Positions 34,025 through 42,720 of a DNA stretch of 56,926 nt are shown here, piece by piece. The notes below the pieces were generated by a model. The model worked only from the letters and a program-made list of their open reading frames with translations. It was not told the DNA's origin and searched no databases. The DNA is from Lachnospiraceae bacterium (GTDB lineage Bacteria > Bacillota > Clostridia > Lachnospirales > Lachnospiraceae). The stretch spans positions 1-56,926 of the forward strand of contig CAJTDL010000002.1 of NCBI GenBank assembly GCA_910575035.1. The letters are read 5' to 3'. The translations under genes and the position numbers were made by a program. Within the stretch, counting starts at the first letter, position 1; every line of letters begins with the position of its first letter.

Positions 34025-34264
34025 CTATTTACCTGACAATATCTTAACCACCGCCTCATAATTCCCTGGATAATGGGGGAAGGCGCAGCCAGAGCAGTCT
34101 TTGATACGCCTTCCCCCTTTCTCCAGAAACCGGGGATTTCCCGGGCACTGTTCATGGAGATACATAGGGCAATAACAAAACAGGCAGTTAAACTCCTGCA
34201 GCCCCTTATGGCATGGGAAATACTTACATGCCCGGTTTTCAAAAAAACAATGTGAATGTTCCAT
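34025..34264 (-). CDS. Cysteine-rich small-domain protein
   Basis: The 79-residue protein has nine cysteines. It shows CKYFPCHKG, NCLFCYCPMY and KDCSGCAFPH, the pattern of the metal-binding cysteine-rich small domain family. Its ATG abuts the stop codon of the upstream binding-protein gene (TAA then ATG), with AAAGGAAG inside that gene's end, so translation is coupled. Function of the family is unknown. It converges on the cotH remnant with one base between the stops. Confidence 0.88.
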   Translation of the reverse strand: MEHSHCFFENRACKYFPCHKGLQEFNCLFCYCPMYLHEQCPGNPRFLEKGGRRIKDCSGCAFPHYPGNYEAVVKILSGK

Positions 34265-35590
34265 TTACTTTGCTTCCTTTAAGGATTCTTCCTGCAGCTT
34301 ATCAAACTGAGCCATGCACTCGTCCACGGTAGCGCCCTGCAGAAGATCCCGCACGATCAGGCAGGTATTCCCCCATTGCTCCACACCCATGCCTGCATTG
34401 GATCCAAGCACATAGACATTTTCTTCCATCTTGTCATTCAACGGCTTCAAGGCAGGGACACAGTCTACTTTTACGTTCTTGGAAGGAGAGATCACCTGAT
34501 TGGTTTCTGCATACAGCTGCAAAGCCTCATCTGATACAATGTAATCCAGAACAGCCTTCGTATCCTCTAAATGCTCTGCATTTGCTGCAATGGAATACCC
34601 TGTGATAGGCACCACAGGCATCTGCCCGCGGCTGCTTGGGAACCCAATAACCTGCATGTTAAAGTCTGTATCGCCATAAGCAGTCTCTGAATTCGCAGCC
34701 CCCCAATATGCCATTACGATAGGGGTTTTCTGCGCCAGAAAATCTGGCCCTTCCCCTTCAATGGCCTCATAAGTTATGGCTTTCTCCGCATCAATATAGC
34801 CTAAATCTATCATCTTTTTCAGATATTCAAATCCAGGGCGCATATAATCGCTGTATTTGCTCTCCCCTTTATTAAGAGCCTCTATCTCCGCCTCCGTATT
34901 CCCCCCATTGTATAGATCTGCATAAGCCTGGGCAAAAACAAAGGTCTCCAGCCACCAGCGGTTTGCCCCAACGGGCGTCTCGATTCCATTTTCCTTAAAT
35001 ACCCTGCAGCATTCCAAAAATTCCTCTGGGGTCTCTGGCAAAGAAAGGCCGTATCGGTCGAACATATCCTTATTCACAAATAAGCCATAGGCCACAACCT
35101 CCTGGGGAATGCCTACCAGCTTCCCATTCACGGTGTTCGCTACTTTTACCACATCCCTTAAATTCTTTACGCTATCCAAATCCGAAAGATCCTCCAGCTT
35201 CCCTTCCTTCCCCAACATCATGATCGTATCTGGATTCAGCAGATATAAGTCGTCCATGCCGTTGCGCACCCGGTCAAGAGCCACCTCGTCATAGGTTCTC
35301 TCCTGATAATTCTCTGCCGTATAAGTCCGATAATCCACCGTCAGCCCTAATGCTTCCTCTGCCATGCTAATCGTTATGTCAAATGCAGCCCTTGCAACGT
35401 TTGTCTTATCTGGCTGGGACTTTTCCATCGAGCCGAACAGATTGACGACCCGCCCATTGTCCCCATCAAGCTGGATTAGATTATTCTCTTTCTCGATCCC
35501 GCTTCCACAGGCAGCTGTCACAAACACCATTGCCCCCGCCAGGCAGGCTGCCAATCCCATAACCGCTTTCCCTTTTAGATTCCTTTCCAT
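34265..35590 (-). CDS. Extracellular solute-binding lipoprotein
   Basis: The 441-residue protein has a lipoprotein signal (MGLAACLAGAMVFVTAACGS, lipid-modified Cys near 28) and a family 1 binding-protein fold (LYLLNPDTIMMLGKEGKLEDL; YGLFVNKDMFDRYGLSLP; AYWGAANSE; YSIAANAEH). Such proteins bind sugars for ABC importers, but no permease is present. It lies 3 bp after a hybrid kinase gene, suggesting it presents ligand to that sensor rather than feeding a transporter. The cysteine-rich gene follows. Confidence 0.9.
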   Translation of the reverse strand: MERNLKGKAVMGLAACLAGAMVFVTAACGSGIEKENNLIQLDGDNGRVVNLFGSMEKSQPDKTNVARAAFDITISMAEEALGLTVDYRTYTAENYQERTYDEVALDRVRNGMDDLYLLNPDTIMMLGKEGKLEDLSDLDSVKNLRDVVKVANTVNGKLVGIPQEVVAYGLFVNKDMFDRYGLSLPETPEEFLECCRVFKENGIETPVGANRWWLETFVFAQAYADLYNGGNTEAEIEALNKGESKYSDYMRPGFEYLKKMIDLGYIDAEKAITYEAIEGEGPDFLAQKTPIVMAYWGAANSETAYGDTDFNMQVIGFPSSRGQMPVVPITGYSIAANAEHLEDTKAVLDYIVSDEALQLYAETNQVISPSKNVKVDCVPALKPLNDKMEENVYVLGSNAGMGVEQWGNTCLIVRDLLQGATVDECMAQFDKLQEESLKEAK

Positions 35591-35593
35591 ACC

Positions 35594-38188
35594 CTATTCC
35601 TTTCTCTGTATATATTGGTTTAACGTCCTCCTCAGTAAATCCATATCAATGGGCTTTGACAAATGGACGTTCATCCCAGCATCTAGGGCTTCTTTCACAT
35701 CTTCCGCAAAAGCGTTGGCTGTCATGGCAATGATTGGAATTGACTTAGCGTCCTCACGTTCCAAAGCCCGAATCGCCCTTGTGGCCTCATAACCATTCAT
35801 GGTTGGCATCTGGACATCCATTAGGATTGCGTCAAATTCCCCTTCTGCCGCATGCATGAAACGCTCCAGAGCCAACTGCCCATTCTCCATAATCTCACAG
35901 GTTACCTCTTCTATGCCCAAAAGCTCTGTCAAGATTTCTGCGTTGATCTCATTATCCTCCGCCACCAACAAGTTCACCCCTTTCAGACTTACATCCCCTG
36001 CGCCTTCTATGGGCTGTTCTTTGGCTCTCTCCAACTGCATTTCCCGTATCTTTTCTTTAAATGCTGAGGCAAAGAAGGGCTTTGCAAGGACGTCTGCATT
36101 TCCGATATGCAGCGCTTCCTCCTGTACCTCTTCCCCATTGTATGCTGTTAAAAACAGAATTGGCACAAAATTGCCAGCCTGGGCGCGGAGCTTCTTTGCC
36201 GTCTCAATCCCATCCATGCCAGGCATCTTCCAATCCAGCAATACCATTTGGTAATCCTGCCCTGCATCCAGGGCTTTTTGTATCATACCAAGAGCCTCTT
36301 CCCCGCCCAGGGACACATCCACCTGTATGCCCGTATCCTTCATCAGGGTCTGTATGCCCTTGCAGACATCTTCATCATCATCCACTGCCAGAATCCTGGA
36401 AATATGGCTGTCCTGCCAGAATTGCCCGTCCGCCTGCCTCTCCGGGATGCGCAGCTCCAGCTCCACCTGGAACAGGCTGCCTTTGTCCACCTCACTGAAT
36501 ACCTCTATCGTGCCTCCCATCAGCTCCACGATATTTTTCGTAATCGCCATGCCAAGCCCTGTCCCCTGCACCTTATTGGTGGTGCTGTTCTCTGCCCTGG
36601 TAAAAGCGTCGAAGATTACCTTTAAATACTCTGGGGACATGCCATAACCATTGTCCTCCACCTCAACCCGAATACGCTCAAACTGGCTGGAACGCTGCTC
36701 AAGGCCAATAATGCGGAACCAGATACTGCCGCCTCTCTGGGTATACTTTACCGCATTGGAAAGAAGGTTGATCAAAATCTGGTTAATCCTGGTCTCGTCC
36801 CCTATAAAATACTCATGCTTAATCTCTGTAACCGCAACATGGAAATCCTGCTCCTTCGCCTTTGCCATGGGACGGATAATCGCATCCACAGAAGACACCA
36901 GGTCATTCAGCGTAAACTCCCCAAGCGTAAGCACCACCTTGCCGCTCTCAATCTTGGAAACATCCAGCACATCATTGATCAAGCTGAGCAGATGCTGCCC
37001 GGAAGCGGCAATCTTCCTGGTATTCTCCCTTACCTTTGCAGGATTGTCCGCATCCCTCTCCAGCAGCTTGGTGAACCCCAGGATGGCATTCATGGGCGTA
37101 CGGATATCATGGGACATATTTGACAGAAAGGTGGTCTTGGAATTGCTTGCCATCTGTGCTGCCTGCAAAGCCTCCGCCAATTGCTTGTTATGGATTTCCC
37201 GCTCTGCCTCCCGCTCCCTTCGGATCTGCCCCTGCTGCCTCTGGTTTAGATAATATAAAATACAGCACAGGAAAAATGCCGCCAGCATCACCACAACCAC
37301 GATCATGATATTCTGATTTACAGCCCTTCCTTCCTGCTGGATGGCCTCAATCGGCACATAGCCAATCAGGTAGATGGAGCCGCCGTTGACCGACCACATA
37401 TAGATCAGGGACTCTTTATTCTGGATATCATGGTAAAACATGATATTCTTCCCTGCAGCCATGCTGTCTGCAACCTTTCGTTGGATATCCTGCTCCATAA
37501 TATTATTCGCTTTATAAAAATCCTCCAGGTTCAGATGCCCTGCATTCCGCTCTCCAACCCCTCTGGGCTTGAGCACCAGGCGCTCGCTGACGGTATCCAT
37601 AATATAAAGCATAGCCTTGCCATTATAAAATCCCTCTGGCAAAGATTCCTCGAAAGAATCAAAAATATACTCTACATATAAGGAGGCGATCTCTTCCTCT
37701 CCCTTCATAACAGGGCATTTCATTGTATATGCCCAAGTCCCCAGCTCATTCAGGTAAGACTGGGATAAAGGCAGCCCCTCCACCGACGCCCCGGCAGAAA
37801 AGTCCAGCTCCTCCTCGGAAAACTCATCCCCTGTGCTGGAAATACCTGTTTTCTCCCCTGCCAGAATAATGGACACTTTTACCATCGTTCGGTTATTGTC
37901 ATAGGAGCCGATAAAACCTACCGGATTCTCCATGGTGGTAACTTCCCTTGCCAGCAGCTGCTGAAACTCAGATTCTTTTGTCAGGATTGCCTCTAATGTG
38001 CCTTTGATCAGCTCCAAGCTCTCACTTAGGTTATGGATCGCAGAAGAAGACATCTCATTGGAAATCTTCTTTGCCACAGAAAATACCACTGCACCTAGAA
38101 TGCAAAAAACCAATATAATTGAAAAAAGCAACGAATATGATTTGCTATTTCTGTCTTCCTTCGGCTTATGTCTCATTTCCCTCTCCAT
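35594..38188 (-). CDS. Hybrid sensor histidine kinase with two receiver domains
   Basis: From MEREMRHKPKE (38188, AAAGG upstream) the protein is 864 residues. It has a membrane helix, an extracellular sensor of about 220 residues and a second helix near 285-305. HisKA (SHDIRTPMNAILGF) and ATPase (INLLSNAVKYT, GTGLGMAITK) domains are followed by two receivers, the first with VDDDED and LLDWKMPG, the second with AEDNE and LMDVQMPT. There is no DNA-binding output and no Hpt domain, so signals probably leave via protein contacts. It is a paralogue of 48812-51868. It probably works with the solute-binding lipoprotein 3 bp downstream. Confidence 0.9.
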   Translation of the reverse strand: MEREMRHKPKEDRNSKSYSLLFSIILVFCILGAVVFSVAKKISNEMSSSAIHNLSESLELIKGTLEAILTKESEFQQLLAREVTTMENPVGFIGSYDNNRTMVKVSIILAGEKTGISSTGDEFSEEELDFSAGASVEGLPLSQSYLNELGTWAYTMKCPVMKGEEEIASLYVEYIFDSFEESLPEGFYNGKAMLYIMDTVSERLVLKPRGVGERNAGHLNLEDFYKANNIMEQDIQRKVADSMAAGKNIMFYHDIQNKESLIYMWSVNGGSIYLIGYVPIEAIQQEGRAVNQNIMIVVVVMLAAFFLCCILYYLNQRQQGQIRREREAEREIHNKQLAEALQAAQMASNSKTTFLSNMSHDIRTPMNAILGFTKLLERDADNPAKVRENTRKIAASGQHLLSLINDVLDVSKIESGKVVLTLGEFTLNDLVSSVDAIIRPMAKAKEQDFHVAVTEIKHEYFIGDETRINQILINLLSNAVKYTQRGGSIWFRIIGLEQRSSQFERIRVEVEDNGYGMSPEYLKVIFDAFTRAENSTTNKVQGTGLGMAITKNIVELMGGTIEVFSEVDKGSLFQVELELRIPERQADGQFWQDSHISRILAVDDDEDVCKGIQTLMKDTGIQVDVSLGGEEALGMIQKALDAGQDYQMVLLDWKMPGMDGIETAKKLRAQAGNFVPILFLTAYNGEEVQEEALHIGNADVLAKPFFASAFKEKIREMQLERAKEQPIEGAGDVSLKGVNLLVAEDNEINAEILTELLGIEEVTCEIMENGQLALERFMHAAEGEFDAILMDVQMPTMNGYEATRAIRALEREDAKSIPIIAMTANAFAEDVKEALDAGMNVHLSKPIDMDLLRRTLNQYIQRKE

Positions 38189-38230
38189 TTCACAGCCTTT
38201 GCTTAAATCGGCACGGCCCTGCATCCCCAT

Positions 38231-38813
38231 GCAAATGCAGGCACCCGTGAATTTAACCTGTTTCCTTCACTTATCTGTATTATGAAACGCTATGGGAGCA
38301 CCGTAAAAAACAGAAAATAAGCCTCTATATATCATTGAAATCCCCTTAACCATGAGCTATCAGGGACGCTATATGGATGGGGTTTGGACTCCGATGACGG
38401 ACACGAATTGATATGCCTAAATTTATGAAAGATAAACAAGAATATGTGGCTATCCAATAGGCTAAATACCTCGCCGCTTACAACGCTGTAAATTTATTCT
38501 TTTATAGGTAATTATACCTTTGGGTATGGCGTTTGTCAATATGGCTGAAATTTTTCTGCTGTGGCAATTTTGTTGTTACCATTCATGGCAATGTCAGTAA
38601 TTTAAGGGATTTTACTGACGGATGATCGAGTGGATTAGCGGCCTCCAGAAAGGAAACGGGGGATAAGGAGCTGGGTGGCTAAGCGGCCATTAGGTGGCTG
38701 CAGATAAGGGGATGGAGTGGCTAAGCCTCCCCCTGACGGACGTTTAGGCACCTTTGTAACCTACATCTTTTCTCTGACAGATGCCCAGCCACCCCTGTAA
38801 CCTATCTACATCC
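38231..38813. other. 580-bp intergenic region with degraded repeats
   Basis: No gene is supported. 38584-38620 (ATTCATGGCAATGTCAG, then TAATTTAAGG) resembles the motif at 23154. A degenerate tandem pair with GATAAGG and GTGGCTAAGC follows at about 38660-38730, and matches the GGCCGCTTAGCCACC near 26178 in reverse. The left 200 bp should contain the promoter of the minus-strand hybrid kinase operon. Confidence 0.5.
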
Positions 38814-39788
38814 TCAGCAAACAGACTTTTCTACTTTTTGTATCGTATCCTTCAAAACCTGAGCCGATTCCATCAACCTTTCCTGTTCTTCCTGGCTCAA
38901 CGAAATGGGAACCTGCCCCTCTACTCCCCCTGCCCCAATAATCGCAGGCATGCTCAGCACCACATCCTCCAGCCCATATATATCCTCCAACCATACAGAC
39001 ACCGGCAGTATGGATTTCTCATCCCGCACAACCGCCTCACAAATCCGCCTTACCGCCATGGCAATCCCATAATACGTGGCTTTTTTCTTCTCAATAATCT
39101 CATATGCGCTGTTCTTTACTGTCTGCGCAATCTCACGCATCGCCGCCTCATGGCGGTAAAACCCACGCATTTCACAAACATCATTCAATGGGACGCCTGA
39201 CACATTTGCACTGCTGAAAACTGCAATTTCACTGTCCCCATGCTCCCCAATGATAAACGCATGTATACTCCGGCTATCCACCCCCAAATGCTCTCCCAGC
39301 TCACTTTTCAGCCTCCCGCTATCCAAAACCGTCCCAGACCCAATCACCCGGTTTTTCGGCAGCCCTGAAATCTTCAATGCCTCATAGGTCAAAATATCCA
39401 CCGGATTGGACACCACCAAAAGGATCCCTTCGCATCCATGCCCCATAATCTGCGTGACCACAGACCGCATAATCTTCGTATTCTTATTTACCAAATCCAG
39501 CCTGCTTTCTTCTGGCTTCTGATTTGCCCCTGCCGTAATAATCACAATTGCGGCATCCGTAATATCCCGGTAATCCCCTGCATAGATTTTCATCGGCCTT
39601 GCAAACGGCGTCCCATGGCTAATGTCCAGGGCTTCACCCTCTGCCCGCTCCCCATCTGCATCAATCAGCACCATTTCCGAAAACAGCCCGCTCTGCATCA
39701 ATGTGAAAGCAATGGAAGACCCCACAAACCCACAGCCGATCACAGCCACTTTCCTAACATCTACCTTTACGCAATCCATTTCTGCCAT
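38814..39788 (-). CDS. ldh: L-lactate dehydrogenase
   Basis: The 324-residue protein (start MAEMDCVKVD at 39788, AAGGAAGT upstream) has the NAD motif VIGCGFVGSS. The substrate loop AGANQKPEESRLDL carries Gln at the lactate/malate-discriminating site. VSNPVDILTY, IGSGTVLDSGRL and the catalytic histidine in IGEHGDSE follow. It reduces pyruvate to L-lactate with NADH. An upstream frame to 39995 is open but lacks a good start and includes non-homologous residues. It follows the VanW gene by 130 bp on the same strand. Confidence 0.94.
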   Translation of the reverse strand: MAEMDCVKVDVRKVAVIGCGFVGSSIAFTLMQSGLFSEMVLIDADGERAEGEALDISHGTPFARPMKIYAGDYRDITDAAIVIITAGANQKPEESRLDLVNKNTKIMRSVVTQIMGHGCEGILLVVSNPVDILTYEALKISGLPKNRVIGSGTVLDSGRLKSELGEHLGVDSRSIHAFIIGEHGDSEIAVFSSANVSGVPLNDVCEMRGFYRHEAAMREIAQTVKNSAYEIIEKKKATYYGIAMAVRRICEAVVRDEKSILPVSVWLEDIYGLEDVVLSMPAIIGAGGVEGQVPISLSQEEQERLMESAQVLKDTIQKVEKSVC

Positions 39789-39918
39789 ACCTATTACTTC
39801 CTTAATCCTTTCCTGTATTTTACCAGGCGTTTCCATACAGCTTTCTCTCAGAATCCTCCTAACCTGTATGCGCCCAGCAGTAATAGTCTGGCTCTTTTGA
39901 AATATTTCTATTCTTTCC

Positions 39919-41451
39919 TTAATCCACTCTGCGGGATGGATCCAAATAAGAACTTTCCCCAATCTTTTCCCGGAACACCTGCGACTTATCCTCATTATAG
40001 ATATTCCGATATGTAATTACATCCAATGTGTCTTCTGTATCCCCTTCTAAATCTTCAGCATCCCCCCCTGCGCCTCCTGCATCTTCTGCCGCTTCTGTAT
40101 CTTTTGCCTCCTCCTTCTCCACAACCTCTATCTCAATGGGCGTTTCCGCTGTTTTCGTCCCCCAAACAACCACTGTCAAGTCATCCCCTTCTTCCTTAAC
40201 CTCCAGCTTCACTGGATAGTCCATCTGATTCCTAATCCTCAGATCCAACACCCCCCAGGCAACCGCCGCATCCATCCCTGGATCCGCATAACTGGAAACA
40301 TAAACATGGCACCACCGCTCAGGGATATCAAGGCCTGCATACAATGCCGCCTCAAAAATCGTGGTGGATACCTGGCAGATTCCGCCCCCATAAGCCTGGA
40401 TCACCTCTGTCCCCTTTATGGCATTCGCTGGCAGAAACCCTGTTTCTGCTGTCTGTTCCCCCACCGTATCATTAAAGGAAAACTCATCCCCTTTGCATAA
40501 AATGGCTCCATTGCATTTCTCCACAGCCAGGCTTATATTTGCCCTGCGGTTGGAAGATCCTGTCACCTTGGTGGTAAAAGTTGCAAGCTGATCCCGAAAC
40601 AAATGTTTGCGCATTTCCTTGGTACTGATCTTCGGCTTGGTATACTCCAGGTCAATGGCAATCTTACTGCCCTCCTTTGCTTCTGCAAGAATCTTTTCCG
40701 CCTTTTTCTTATCAAAGCTGACCCCGTTCACAGATTTCACGATCTCATAATGATTCTCCGGATCCAGCGTAGCGTCTGCTGTCTCTTTATGTATTTTCTT
40801 ATAAATCTTGTCCAGATCCACCTCCTCTACGCTGCCTTCTTCCGTAGGGCTTGGGATTACCGTTTCAAAATCCCCGATCTGGACTGCTGCAATCAGCTGC
40901 TCAACCAGTTTTTTCTCATCCACAACTTCCCCCGCCTTACCCATTGTGAACACTAATTGTTTCTTTTCTTTTTGGTAAGATGTCTGTGTCGTGGTATTGA
41001 TCTCCAAAAGCCCACTGTCCTCTATATCCTGATGCAATGCATCCAGGTCTGCAATTTTAGGCAAGGATGTTTTTTTCGTCCCGCCTAAAAAAGCGCTAAG
41101 CCACAGCCCTCCCCTTACAAAAAAGCTTTCCTGGCTCTGCTTGACTGCTTCTTCTGCCAGTGATTTACAGTCCAGCTCCATAGCATTTCCCACAGACACT
41201 TTATAAGTATCCCTGCCAAAAGATACCGGCACGATTGCCTTTTCACAGCGCGCAATATAGTCAGCCTCCAATGCCTTAGCTGCTTCCTCCACAGACATGC
41301 TCCCCAGCTGTACGCCATTTACCTCTGTGTTTGGCAAAATATGTTCTGTATTTACCATGGCACAGAGAAGCGTATAGGCAAGAGCCAACACCAATACGAC
41401 AATATCCCCCAAAATAGCAATATACCTTTTCTTGCTTTTCTTTTCCTCCAC
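39919..41451 (-). CDS. VanW-family cell-wall protein
   Basis: The protein has a cytoplasmic Lys-rich start, a membrane helix (about 15-35) and two repeated extracellular domains of the putative peptidoglycan-binding type (VNGVQLGSMSVEEAAKAL...; VNGVSFDKKKAEKIL...). A VanW domain follows, with LAVEKCNGAILCKGDEFSFNDTVGEQT and YGGGICQVSTTIFEAALYAGL. The acidic tail is rich in Glu, Ala and Asp. A GTG start at 41451, nine bases after AGAGAGG, gives 510 residues; the frame stays open to 41511. VanW domains occur in vancomycin-resistance clusters, but no resistance genes are here. Confidence 0.88.
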   Translation of the reverse strand: MEEKKSKKRYIAILGDIVVLVLALAYTLLCAMVNTEHILPNTEVNGVQLGSMSVEEAAKALEADYIARCEKAIVPVSFGRDTYKVSVGNAMELDCKSLAEEAVKQSQESFFVRGGLWLSAFLGGTKKTSLPKIADLDALHQDIEDSGLLEINTTTQTSYQKEKKQLVFTMGKAGEVVDEKKLVEQLIAAVQIGDFETVIPSPTEEGSVEEVDLDKIYKKIHKETADATLDPENHYEIVKSVNGVSFDKKKAEKILAEAKEGSKIAIDLEYTKPKISTKEMRKHLFRDQLATFTTKVTGSSNRRANISLAVEKCNGAILCKGDEFSFNDTVGEQTAETGFLPANAIKGTEVIQAYGGGICQVSTTIFEAALYAGLDIPERWCHVYVSSYADPGMDAAVAWGVLDLRIRNQMDYPVKLEVKEEGDDLTVVVWGTKTAETPIEIEVVEKEEAKDTEAAEDAGGAGGDAEDLEGDTEDTLDVITYRNIYNEDKSQVFREKIGESSYLDPSRRVD

Positions 41452-41515
41452 AATTCCACATCCTCTCTCTTTATTTCCACAGACATCCCACATCCTCCCC
41501 AGTATAGCCAAATTT

Positions 41516-41585
41516 TCTACTCCTGAATCATTTCTTATGGCCTGTACTGGCAGCCATGCTTTGCCGCATCCCTGAGCAATGAATC
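41516..41585 (+). repeat. Possible degraded copy of the dispersed hairpin element
   Basis: ACTCCTGAATCATTTCTTATGG, quoted here only in its first part, and the ending CATCCCTGAGCAATGAATC line up loosely with the right half of the copy at 16379-16513. The middle is unrelated. It lies in the divergent intergenic region between VanW and the LacI regulator. Confidence 0.35.
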
Positions 41586-41703
41586 ATATCGCAAAACCTG
41601 CTTACTCCCTGCCTTCATTTGACATTTCCCCCACTTCATGATACTTTATTCACAGAACCCCACCTGCATACGTTATTTCCAAGAACATATCGGAGGAATA
41701 CCC

Positions 41704-42720
41704 ATGGCAACAATGAAAGAAATCGCAGAACTCTGCAATATTTCCCGCGGAACGGTAGACCGCGTCCTGAACCACCGTGGCTCTGTCAGGCCTGAAACTG
41801 CTGCCCGGGTAGAAGCAGCAGCTAAAATGCTGGACTATCGCCCTAACAAAGCCGGGCTGATCCTGGCAGCGCAAAAAAAGAACCTGAAGATTGGCGTGGT
41901 TTTATTCCAGGATACCAACCCCTTTTTTGGCGAAGTCCTGGAAGGCATCCACGCAAAAGCCGCAGAACTGTCCGGCTTCAATTGCCTGGTGCCCATCCGG
42001 CAGGTTCCCTTTGACGAAGGCTGCCAGCTGGAGGCCATTCGCTCCCTGGTACAGGAAGGCATCCACGGGCTGATCCTGTCTCCCTATAATTCCCCTTCCA
42101 TCGCACAGGAAATCAACCTCCTATGTGACAGAGGAATCCCTGTAATCACCACCAACACCGATATCCCATCCAAACGCATTGCTTACACGGGCAGCAATTA
42201 TTACCTCTCCGGACAGACTGCCGCCGGCTTATTAGGACGCATGACATTTGGAGAAGTAACTGTCGGCATTATCACTGGATCTTCCCATATCCTATGCCAC
42301 ACAGAACGGATTGCAGGATTTACAGAAACCATACGCAAATCCTATCCCCACATCCACATCCTGGAAACCATTGAAAACCATGATAATGACAAGGAAAGCT
42401 TTGAAAAGGTACAAAGCCTCCTCAAACGCCGCCCTGAAATCAATGCCCTTTACTTTGCCGCCGCAGGCGTTTATGGCGGATGCCAGGCCGTACATTCTTT
42501 GGGGCTTGATGAAAAAATAAAAATCTTCACCTATGACAACGTAAAAACAACTTCTGAATTAGTGCGAAAAGGCACCATCACCGCCACCATCTGCCAGAAG
42601 CCTTTCCTCCAGGGATACCAGCCTCTGGAATTGCTGTCCAAGCATCTGCTGGAAGGCATGCCTTTGGAAAAAGAATTTTATTATATGGACATTGATATCC
42701 GCATTAAGGAAAATCTTTAA
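41704..42720 (+). CDS. LacI-family transcriptional regulator
   Basis: The 338-residue protein starts MATMKEIAELCNISRGTVDRVLNHRGSV, a LacI helix-turn-helix with hinge PETAARVEAAAKMLDYRPN. A periplasmic-binding-protein-like sensor domain (NPFFGEVLEGI, TNTDIPSKRIAYTGSNYYLSG) follows and probably binds a sugar. The start follows GGAGGA by 6 bases. It is transcribed towards and overlaps by 17 bp the end of the MutS-like gene. The GH31 glucosidase nearby could be a target, but no operator is seen in its leader. Confidence 0.93.
   Translation: MATMKEIAELCNISRGTVDRVLNHRGSVRPETAARVEAAAKMLDYRPNKAGLILAAQKKNLKIGVVLFQDTNPFFGEVLEGIHAKAAELSGFNCLVPIRQVPFDEGCQLEAIRSLVQEGIHGLILSPYNSPSIAQEINLLCDRGIPVITTNTDIPSKRIAYTGSNYYLSGQTAAGLLGRMTFGEVTVGIITGSSHILCHTERIAGFTETIRKSYPHIHILETIENHDNDKESFEKVQSLLKRRPEINALYFAAAGVYGGCQAVHSLGLDEKIKIFTYDNVKTTSELVRKGTITATICQKPFLQGYQPLELLSKHLLEGMPLEKEFYYMDIDIRIKENL

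Noticed and set aside
38814-39995. Longer 393-aa lactate dehydrogenase start
   Set aside because: The first 69 residues do not resemble the family and lack a usable ribosome site; the ATG at 39788 has AAGGAAGT.
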